Below, one piece after another: positions 1 to 5,297 of a stretch of DNA of 7,523 bases (the stretch's first letter is position 1; each line of letters starts with the position of its first letter). A program made the translations under genes and the position numbers. Source of the stretch: JBKHHU01 sp046539045 (GTDB taxonomy: Bacteria > Planctomycetota > Phycisphaerae > SM23-33); the NCBI GenBank assembly GCA_046539045.1, contig JBKHHU010000171.1, positions 1 to 7,523 of the forward strand, written 5' to 3'. The notes below the pieces were generated by a model that did not search any database, was not told where the DNA came from, and saw nothing but the letters and a program-made list of their open reading frames with translations.

Positions 1-3
1 AAT

Positions 4-52
4 CGAGGGGCGGTTTCGGCTAAGATATGTGGCTCGCGGGACCTCCCGCCTC
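4..52 (+). promoter_or_regulatory. Possible structured leader upstream of metH (inverted repeats)
   Basis: The leader holds two mutually exclusive pairings. One is a local hairpin, GCGGG at 36-40 with CCCGC at 45-49 around a four-base loop. The other is longer range: GGGGCGG at 7-13 with CCGCCTC at 46-52 (one G-T wobble), which interlocks with CGAG at 4-7 and CTCG at 33-36, apart from a shared base at 7. A leader with alternative folds before a metH gene recalls S-adenosylhomocysteine or cobalamin riboswitches. However, the conserved core of the SAH riboswitch is not matched, no B12 box is visible, and the window starts too late to show a full element. If translation began at 27, most of this would be coding. 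Low confidence that it is regulatory. Confidence 0.2.
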
Positions 53-95
53 GCTTGAGACGCTACACCATCCGGAAAAGGATACCCAGCAGCCC

Positions 96-3000
96 ATGCA
101 CAGCAGCAACAGAGACGACGTGTTGATATTCGACGGTTCCTGCGGAGTCAGTCTGCAGGCGATGGACCTTCCCGCCTCGGCATGGGGCGGCTATGAAGGC
201 TGCACAGAGTACCTGAACCTCTCCGCCGCAAGCGCCATGGTCGAGTTGCACAACTCGTTTCTGGAGGCGGGGTCCGGCGTCATAGAGACCAATACGCTGG
301 GAGGGACGTCGATCGTCCTGTCAGAATACGGTCTGCAGGACCGGGTTGCGGAGATAAACCGGGCCGCGGTCCGGGTCGCGCGCGAGGCGATCGGCTCTCG
401 AGCGGGATGCAGAGTCGCCGCTTCCATCGGCCCGACCACGAAACTCCCAAGCCTGAACCAGATCACCGTGGACGAGATGTACGCTGCGTATCTGGAACAG
501 ATGCGAGTGATGGCCGAAGAACGTGTCGATTTCCTGCTGATCGAAACCTGCCAGGACCTTCTGCAGATCAAAACCGCCCTCACTGCCGCACGAGACGCCA
601 TGGAGCAGGAAGGGATAGAGATTCCGATAATGGTTTCGGTAACCGTGGAAACGACCGGGACCATGCTCATCGGGGCGGATATCGCCGCGGCAGCCGCAGC
701 TCTGGAGCCGTTCAACCTGTACTCCCTCGGGCTCAACTGCGCCACCGGGCCGTCCAGAATGCGTCCGCATGTGCATTACCTCTGTCGCAACTTCCCCGGG
801 AAGGTTTCGGTCATGCCCAATGCGGGCATGCCGCAGGTACAGCAAGGGCAAACCTGCTATCCGCTGTCCCCGGATGAATACGCCGAGGCGATGGCCCGAT
901 ACGTCGTTGAGGATGGGGTGGAAATCGTCGGCGGCTGCTGCGGGACAACGCCCGAACACATCCGGCGGCTCGTAGCAGAACTCGAAGGCAGAAAACCGGC
1001 CCCGCGGACCATCGAACCGCCCGCACTGATCGCCAGCGGGTACCAGGCCGTGGAACTCGATCAGCCGCTGGGACCCCTGCTCATCGGCGAACGGGCGAAC
1101 ACGACCGGATCCAAGGCGTTCCGGGAACTGCTGCTGGCCGACGATTACCAGGGCTGTCTTCGCGTGGGAATGAAGCAGGAGAACGGCGGCGCGCACGCGG
1201 TGGACCTCTCGGTGGCGTACGCCGGACGAGACGAACTGAAGGACATGGAAACGCTGATCGCGATGTTTGCCGAATCGGTCAAGGTGCCGACGGTAATCGA
1301 CTCCACCACGCCGGCTGTCATCGAAGCGGCCCTGAAGCGTCATCCGGGCCGGTGCGTCATCAACTCCATCAATCTTGAAGACGGCGGCCGGCGCCTTGAG
1401 GAGATATGCAGACTCGCCAAGCGTTACGGCGCCGCAGTCATCGCCCTGACCATCAACGAAAACGGTATGGCGCTGACCGAAGAGGACAAAGTGGAGACCG
1501 CCAGGCGGATCCATGAACTGGCCGTGGGCGAGTACGGGCTCCGGCCGCAGGACATCCTGTTCGATATGCTGACGTTCACGATCGGGTCCGGTGATGAGAA
1601 CCTGCGGGACGCAGCCGTGCAGACGATGAACGCGATCCACCGAGTCAAACAGGAACTGCCCGGAGTATTCACCGTGCTGGGCGTGAGCAACATATCCTTC
1701 GGCCTGCCCAAGGCGAGCCGTCCCGTGCTCAACAGCGTGTTCCTCCATGAAGCCGTGGAGGAGGGATTGGACGCCGCCATCGTGGATCCGGCGAAGGTGA
1801 TCCCCCTGCCAAAAATCTCGGCCACGGATCGCGAGATATGCCTGAATCTGATCTACAACCGCCCCGTCGACGATGTCGATGCGCTGACGGCCTACATCAA
1901 CCATTTCTCCGATAGGTCGGAACGAGATGACCGGGAGGAAGAAAAAGGTTACCGCCCTCCGGAGCAGGTCCTGACCGAGAAGGTCGTCAACGGCGACCGC
2001 GACGGACTGGAGGATTTGCTGTCGATCATGCTGGAACGCCGTAAGCCGACGGCGATCATCAATGAGATTCTGGTGCCCGCAATGCGGACGGTCGGCGAAC
2101 TCTTCGGACGCGGCGAGATGCTGCTGCCGTTCGTCCTGCAGTCGGCCGAGGTGATGAAGCAGAGCGTGGACATTCTCGAACCGCACATGGACAAGACCGA
2201 AGACGGGAAAGGCGGGAGCAAGGTTCTTCTGGCGACGGTGGAAGGCGATGTGCACGACATCGGGAAGAATCTGGTCGACATCATCCTGAGCAACAACGGG
2301 TTCCGGGTCTACAACATCGGGATCAAGGCTTCGGCGGGCAGTATCATCGAGAAAGCCCGCGAGTACGATGTGGACGTGATCGGGCTCAGCGGGCTGCTGG
2401 TGAAATCCGCCATGGTGATGACGGAAGATCTGCCGCTGTTCGAAGAAGCCGGGCTCGACGCGCCGGTGCTGTTGGGCGGAGCAGCGCTGACGGAAGAATT
2501 CGTCGCCACGGATTGTGTGCCGAAGTACCATGCGCCGGTGGTGTACTGCGCCGACGCATTCGCGGGGCTCCAGGCCATGCAGGAGTTCGACGCGGGAAAA
2601 CTCCGGCCGACGGTGCACCGGAAATCCCGCAGATCGGTCAGACCGGCGCCGGCGGACCAGCCACCGGTGGATCGCAGCAACGAAGTGCCCGAACCCCCGT
2701 TTCTCGGGGCGAAACACATTGACGTAAAGGTTTCGGATATACTTCCTTATGTCAACGTACAGGCGTTGTTCCGCGGGCGATGGGGCTACCGTCGGCAGAA
2801 CATGTCGACAGCAGAGTACCGCACATTGATTGAGGAAACCGTCCAGCCAATGTATGACGACCTCTGCCGACGAAGCATGGAAGGGAATCTGCTGACGCCG
2901 AAGGTCGCCTACGGGTATTTCCCGGGCTGGAGCGAAGGGAACACAGTGGTTGTTGACAACCACGGCACACAGTACAGGTTCGATTTCCCGCGACAGAAGG

Positions 3001-3461
3001 ACCAGCCTCATCGCTGCATCGCGGACTTCTACAAAACCCGCGACGAAGGCGGCGACATCGTGCCGTTCTTCGTTGTGACGGTGGGGCCGACGATTCACCA
3101 GGAAACCCAGAAGCTCTTCGCCGATGACCGCTACCACGATTATCTGATCATGCACGCGTTCGGTGTTGAAGTCGCCGATGCCCTGGCCGAGTTCTGGCAC
3201 GAGAAAATGCGCGAGGAGATGAACATCAGTGAAAACCGGCCGGACGACCTCAGCGGGTACTTCATCCAGCAGTATCAGGGTTCGCGGTATGGTTTCGGCT
3301 ACCCCGCCTGCCCGGACCTGGCCCAGCAGGAGCTGGTTTTCGCTCTCCTCGAGCCGGAGAAAATCGGTGTGGAACTGACCGAGAATCACCAGATGATTCC
3401 CGAAGAGTCGACCTCGGCCATCATCGCACACCATCCCCAGGCGAAGTACTTCGCCATGTAA
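96..3461 (+). CDS. metH: Cobalamin-dependent methionine synthase (5-methyltetrahydrofolate-homocysteine methyltransferase)
   Basis: MetH moves a methyl group from 5-methyltetrahydrofolate via enzyme-bound cobalamin to homocysteine, making methionine and tetrahydrofolate in the cytoplasm. In the 1121-residue product the four modules are in the usual order. The homocysteine barrel (about 8-300) carries the zinc cysteines in GLNCA (Cys215) and GGCCGTTP (Cys281, Cys282). The pterin-binding domain (about 325-605) starts at IGERANTTG. The helical cap and cobalamin domain (about 630-835) has DVHDIG (718-723), with His720 as the lower cobalt ligand and Ser771 matching the E. coli Asp-His-Ser relay. 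The C-terminal AdoMet reactivation domain (about 870-1121) has R-YGF-GYPACP (1064-1073). It is somewhat shorter than the 1227-residue E. coli enzyme, with no module missing. An in-frame ATG at 27 would add 23 residues; I prefer 96 because the barrel begins at once after it. Neither start has a well-spaced Shine-Dalgarno, the best being AAAAGGA about 14 bases before 96. Confidence 0.96.
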   Translation: MHSSNRDDVLIFDGSCGVSLQAMDLPASAWGGYEGCTEYLNLSAASAMVELHNSFLEAGSGVIETNTLGGTSIVLSEYGLQDRVAEINRAAVRVAREAIGSRAGCRVAASIGPTTKLPSLNQITVDEMYAAYLEQMRVMAEERVDFLLIETCQDLLQIKTALTAARDAMEQEGIEIPIMVSVTVETTGTMLIGADIAAAAAALEPFNLYSLGLNCATGPSRMRPHVHYLCRNFPGKVSVMPNAGMPQVQQGQTCYPLSPDEYAEAMARYVVEDGVEIVGGCCGTTPEHIRRLVAELEGRKPAPRTIEPPALIASGYQAVELDQPLGPLLIGERANTTGSKAFRELLLADDYQGCLRVGMKQENGGAHAVDLSVAYAGRDELKDMETLIAMFAESVKVPTVIDSTTPAVIEAALKRHPGRCVINSINLEDGGRRLEEICRLAKRYGAAVIALTINENGMALTEEDKVETARRIHELAVGEYGLRPQDILFDMLTFTIGSGDENLRDAAVQTMNAIHRVKQELPGVFTVLGVSNISFGLPKASRPVLNSVFLHEAVEEGLDAAIVDPAKVIPLPKISATDREICLNLIYNRPVDDVDALTAYINHFSDRSERDDREEEKGYRPPEQVLTEKVVNGDRDGLEDLLSIMLERRKPTAIINEILVPAMRTVGELFGRGEMLLPFVLQSAEVMKQSVDILEPHMDKTEDGKGGSKVLLATVEGDVHDIGKNLVDIILSNNGFRVYNIGIKASAGSIIEKAREYDVDVIGLSGLLVKSAMVMTEDLPLFEEAGLDAPVLLGGAALTEEFVATDCVPKYHAPVVYCADAFAGLQAMQEFDAGKLRPTVHRKSRRSVRPAPADQPPVDRSNEVPEPPFLGAKHIDVKVSDILPYVNVQALFRGRWGYRRQNMSTAEYRTLIEETVQPMYDDLCRRSMEGNLLTPKVAYGYFPGWSEGNTVVVDNHGTQYRFDFPRQKDQPHRCIADFYKTRDEGGDIVPFFVVTVGPTIHQETQKLFADDRYHDYLIMHAFGVEVADALAEFWHEKMREEMNISENRPDDLSGYFIQQYQGSRYGFGYPACPDLAQQELVFALLEPEKIGVELTENHQMIPEESTSAIIAHHPQAKYFAM

Positions 3462-3473
3462 GGTGCCTGACCA

Positions 3474-3495
3474 GAGGCTTTCGTGGTTCAGCCTC
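3474..3495. repeat. Inverted repeat (hairpin) between metH and rubredoxin gene
   Basis: GAGGCT at 3474-3479 and AGCCTC at 3490-3495 form a perfect 6-bp stem around a ten-base loop, 12 bases after the metH stop. No T tract follows on either strand, so it is not a convincing intrinsic terminator. It could be a transcript-stabilising or partly attenuating hairpin between metH and the rubredoxin gene, which would fit cotranscription with different expression levels. Confidence 0.35.
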
Positions 3496-3558
3496 CCGCT
3501 GCAGAAATGCCGGCCTGGCCGACACATTTTACTTAATCGTCGAAAGAGAGAAGCCCCA

Positions 3559-3723
3559 ATGGGCCAGAAATGGATTTGCACATCCTGTGCCTACGTTTAC
3601 GACCCCGAAAAAGGTGATCCCCTCAGCAACATTCCCCCGGGAACAGCCTTCGAAGACCTGCCCGACACATGGGTTTGCCCTATGTGCTATGCAGGAAAAG
3701 AGTTGTTCGACCCACTGGATTGA
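3559..3723 (+). CDS. Rubredoxin (small iron-cysteine electron carrier)
   Basis: This is a 54-residue single-domain rubredoxin, the normal size for the family, which holds one iron in a Cys4 site and carries one electron in the cytoplasm. The four ligands are Cys7, Cys10, Cys40 and Cys43, in CTSC and CPMC. The family core is clear: YVYDPEKGDP after the first pair, then IPPGTAFEDLPDTWVCP. The usual glycine after each CxxC pair is replaced, by Ala11 and Tyr44, so the typical CxxCGY and CPxCG knuckles are altered. The start at 3559 is favoured by the purine run GAGAGAAG six bases upstream and by the protein beginning directly at the fold. An in-frame start at 3463 would add 32 residues unrelated to rubredoxins. 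It lies 97 bases after metH on the same strand with no terminator between, so cotranscription is possible. The redox partner is unknown; rubrerythrin-type peroxidases and oxygen reductases are common partners in the family. Confidence 0.93.
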   Translation: MGQKWICTSCAYVYDPEKGDPLSNIPPGTAFEDLPDTWVCPMCYAGKELFDPLD

Positions 3724-4193
3724 TGAGACTTTTCCAAACCGCGGCCTGCATGAATTCCGAACTGTCATGTCAGACCACCTGTCCACCCGCGCCGGATGAA
3801 GAACCTCGCATAAGAAATACCTTTTGCAGGCAGATCCGCCGCGTGGCCACCGGTTTTCACACTTCTACGCCTATTCGGATTGTCTGCTGTGTTTGAAGGA
3901 AGATCCGACGTGGTGGATCGGGCGTTTTGCCCGCGAAATTACGGTATACACCCCAGAATCCCCAGCTCGTCGCCGCGCTTTCGTAAAGCCTTCCACCGTC
4001 AATAGATGCAAGCTCTTCACCGTAGTTTTCCAGGAGCTGCATTTTTACCGGTCAGCAGCGATTTCTGACGGTATACTTCCGGTGAAGTCGACGAGAGGAG
4101 ACACCTGCTCCAGGCCGCGATCTGCGGCAGGACGTGACAAGTGAGGAAAGTCTGCTGAAGGAATCCTTGCCCAAGCACTATCCGTTAGCAGCA
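3724..4193 (+). other. Long noncoding gap, possible 3' UTR or small RNA gene ending at the 4194 terminator
   Basis: No convincing protein gene is visible over about 470 bases. The open frames are short, lack spaced Shine-Dalgarno sites and show no family motif. The stretch does contain local folds. ATCCG at 3903-3907 can pair either with CGGAT at 3876-3880 or, through the overlapping GATCC (3902-3906), with GGATC (3915-3919). CGGGC (3919-3923) pairs with GCCCG (3929-3933). GCCGC (4114-4118) pairs with GCGGC (4124-4128). CTGCTGA (4152-4158) pairs with TTAGCAG (4185-4191). A TATACT hexamer at 4072-4077 could be a -10 element, giving an RNA of about 150 nt to the terminator, but it lacks a good -35. 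GAGGAAAGTC at 4143-4152 recalls RNase P RNA, yet the other conserved parts of that RNA are absent. I assign no known RNA family. Confidence 0.35.
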
Positions 4194-4233
4194 GTGGTCG
4201 GCGGCGCTGGAGGAAGCCGCCGGCCACTTTTTT
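4194..4233 (+). terminator. Strong intrinsic terminator, plus strand
   Basis: A 12-bp stem (4194-4205 with 4216-4227) with a ten-base loop is followed directly by six T (4228-4233). The single non-Watson-Crick pair, T4198 with G4223, is a G-U wobble in plus-strand RNA but would be an A-C mismatch in minus-strand RNA. This agrees with the T tract on orientation. It ends whatever is transcribed across 3724-4193, or reads from rubredoxin, and insulates the tRNA promoter that follows. Confidence 0.85.
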
Positions 4234-4277
4234 GCGCTCATGGTGCGCTCATGTTGGCAGGATCGCTGCATTTACAG

Positions 4278-4308
4278 AAAAAGCCCCGCCGACCCCGCCA
4301 ACAGGGCT
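4278..4308 (-). terminator. Possible weak intrinsic terminator, minus strand
   Basis: In minus-strand RNA, AGCCC and GGGCT (4304-4308 and 4282-4286 on the plus strand) form the base of a longer stem continued by G-U pairs, followed by five U (plus-strand A tract 4278-4282). The G-U pairs would be mismatches on the plus strand. It could stop transcription that has run through the tRNA locus from the PilZ gene. The stem is rich in wobbles and the loop is not well defined, so this is a tentative call. Confidence 0.3.
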
Positions 4309-4335
4309 TGACTTGCCGAAAGCAGTTTCTATATT
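4308..4335 (+). promoter_or_regulatory. Sigma70-type promoter of the tRNA-Gln gene
   Basis: TTGACT (4308-4313, five of six to the -35 consensus) and TATATT (4330-4335, five of six to the -10 consensus) are separated by 16 bases. Transcription would start near 4342, leaving a leader of about 43 bases before the mature tRNA. That leader can fold on itself: GTTGG near 4344 with CCAAC near 4377, and GCCTC with GAGGC inside. Such a 5' leader would be removed by RNase P. Its position between the terminator ending at 4233 and the tRNA makes it the clearest promoter in the window. Confidence 0.75.
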
Positions 4336-4385
4336 GGTAAGTCGTTGGACATGAGCCTCGGCATTTGAGGCGTCCCCAACCATGT

Positions 4386-4456
4386 TGGGGATTGGTGTAA
4401 TGGCAGCACAGCGGTCTCTGGAACCGTTAGTCGGGGTTCGAATCCCTGATCCCCAG
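4386..4456 (+). tRNA. tRNA-Gln (anticodon CUG)
   Basis: This is a full cloverleaf of 71 bases. The acceptor stem is TGGGGAT (4386-4392) with ATCCCCA (4449-4455), including the U1-A72 pair and G discriminator typical of glutamine tRNAs. The D arm is GTGT/GCAC with loop AATGGCA. The anticodon stem is GCGGT/ACCGT with loop CTCTGGA, placing anticodon CTG at 4418-4420, which reads CAG. A four-base variable loop follows. The T arm is CGGGG/CCCTG with loop TTCGAAT. CCA is not encoded (TCC follows), so the tail must be added by nucleotidyltransferase. It is a single-gene unit with its own promoter upstream and a terminator only seven bases downstream. Confidence 0.97.
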
Positions 4457-4462
4457 TCCGAC

Positions 4463-4497
4463 AAATACCCCGCTCCCCGCGAGCGGGGTATTTTCTT
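4463..4497 (+). terminator. Intrinsic terminator of tRNA-Gln
   Basis: A perfect 13-bp stem (4463-4475 with 4481-4493) encloses the five-base loop CCCGC and runs into TTTTCTT (4491-4497). It starts six bases after the last tRNA base, so the transcript carries only a short trailer. Because A-rich sequence lies on the other side of the stem, it could also act weakly on the minus strand. Confidence 0.88.
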
Positions 4498-4596
4498 GCG
4501 CTACATGCGTCGCGACTCCCTTCAGACGCATCGCACAGCCCGGTCGCCTGCGCGAAACGGCCTGTTCCCGGCCGCTGTGCCGCTCGATTACAAACG

Positions 4597-4627
4597 AAAA
4601 AACGGGAAGCCCCGATCGGGACTCCCC
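4597..4627 (-). terminator. Intrinsic terminator for the PilZ gene, minus strand
   Basis: A 24-base near-palindrome (4604-4627) around GATC forms a 10-bp stem in minus-strand RNA, followed after one base by six U (plus-strand A tract 4597-4602). Two pairs are G-U only in the minus-strand reading and would be A-C mismatches on the plus strand, which fixes the direction. It lies about 135 bases past the PilZ stop, so the mRNA has a longish 3' tail. Nothing coding is evident in that tail. Confidence 0.78.
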
Positions 4628-4760
4628 GAGAAGGAGCATTTCGTTTGGCGTCACGTCACATGATGTGTCGTGCAGGTCGGCCGGTCAGTCTGTGCAGCGC
4701 GTGGGCTCTCAGCCATGCCGGCTCGAGGGTCCCGGATTCACCTGTTCGGGAAGGCGTCTA

Positions 4761-5117
4761 TTATGCCGCGGCGCTGCCGATCGAGGCGTTCTCGCTGTCG
4801 CACCAGGAGTTGTTTTCGCCCATCTCAAATTCCATGCCGACGTGGTACTCTTCTCGACGCTGGCGACATCGGGTCACGGTCGCGTAAAGGCTTCGCCGAC
4901 CACCCGTTGCGACAGACGGCAGGCTCAGCAGCACCCGTTGACCGGGATACATGGCCCGGTTCACAAAGACGCCCATTCCGCTTTTGGAGATGTCCACCAT
5001 GTGCATCACCTCCAGCAGATCGCCGTCCGGATCCATGCGAATGCCGCGGAGGTTCATCTCCAGGCGGGTTCGCGGATGGCGGCGTCGTTCTTTGACTACA
5101 GGTCGCGTGTTCTTCAT
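4761..5117 (-). CDS. Small PilZ domain protein (probable c-di-GMP receptor)
   Basis: The 118-residue product is essentially one PilZ domain, a cytoplasmic beta-barrel that binds the second messenger c-di-GMP. Both binding motifs are present: the arginine motif RRHPR (12-16) just before the barrel, and DISKSG (42-47), matching the D/N-x-S-x-x-G motif. The core ends with HVGMEFE (92-98), followed by a polar tail of about 20 residues. No output domain is fused, so it probably acts by binding another protein; none is encoded next to it. The start at 5117 is supported by AGGAG seven to eight bases upstream, and by the K-E-R-R-R-H-P-R sequence that normally opens the domain. The frame stays open to 5429, but the extra 104 residues look non-coding and overlap cobA-hemD. 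It is transcribed away from cobA-hemD across a 180-base gap. The regulated process (motility, adhesion, exopolysaccharide) cannot be told from sequence. Confidence 0.9.
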   Translation of the reverse strand: MKNTRPVVKERRRHPRTRLEMNLRGIRMDPDGDLLEVMHMVDISKSGMGVFVNRAMYPGQRVLLSLPSVATGGRRSLYATVTRCRQRREEYHVGMEFEMGENNSWCDSENASIGSAAA

Positions 5118-5263
5118 TTTCAGTCTCCTGGCCTCCTTTAGACCACAAGATTTATCGTCTGGCAAAATGGGTAACTTAAACAAGATCGGAAGTTTTTGCA
5201 TCTTCCGCACAGACGGCACAGACCCACCCCCTCGAATGGAAAGTCCTACGAATTCACAATCCG

Positions 5264-5291
5264 TTGCAGCCGCCGCCGAAGGGGTTACAAT
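5264..5291 (+). promoter_or_regulatory. Possible promoter abutting the cobA-hemD start codon
   Basis: TACAAT (5286-5291, five of six to the -10 consensus) lies 16 bases after TTGCAG (5264-5269, only three of six to the -35 consensus). A start of transcription six or seven bases past the -10 would fall at 5297-5298, on the A of the cobA-hemD ATG, giving a leaderless mRNA. This would explain the poor Shine-Dalgarno. The -35 is weak and such matches arise by chance, so confidence is low. Confidence 0.25.
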
Positions 5292-5297
5292 GGCTGC

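Noticed and set aside
321..3581. Very long minus-strand open frame opposite metH (over 1000 codons)
   Set aside because: It is a shadow of high GC codon use in metH: it is rich in His, Arg and Gln, has no recognisable motif, and lies opposite a complete well-conserved enzyme.
3857..4042. 61-codon minus-strand open frame starting MQLLENYGEE
   Set aside because: The composition is plausible but there is no Shine-Dalgarno before the ATG, no family motif, no terminator after it, and third-position bases show no clear coding bias. It stays possible but unsupported.
4141..4193. RNase P RNA, suggested by GAGGAAAGTC near 4143
   Set aside because: The other universally conserved parts of the molecule (the ACAGAA-containing 3' strand, AGAGCAAACC-type and GGTAAACTCC-type segments) are missing, and the terminator follows about 40 bases later.
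4640..4700. Short palindrome (CACAT-g-ATGTG) and a 21-codon minus-strand frame in the PilZ 3' tail
   Set aside because: There is no ribosome-binding sequence or motif. The palindrome is only five base pairs with a one-base centre and may be chance.
5118..5297. Cobalamin riboswitch before cobA-hemD
   Set aside because: No B12-box-like sequence or multi-stem fold is visible in the 180-base gap, although cobalamin genes are often controlled this way.
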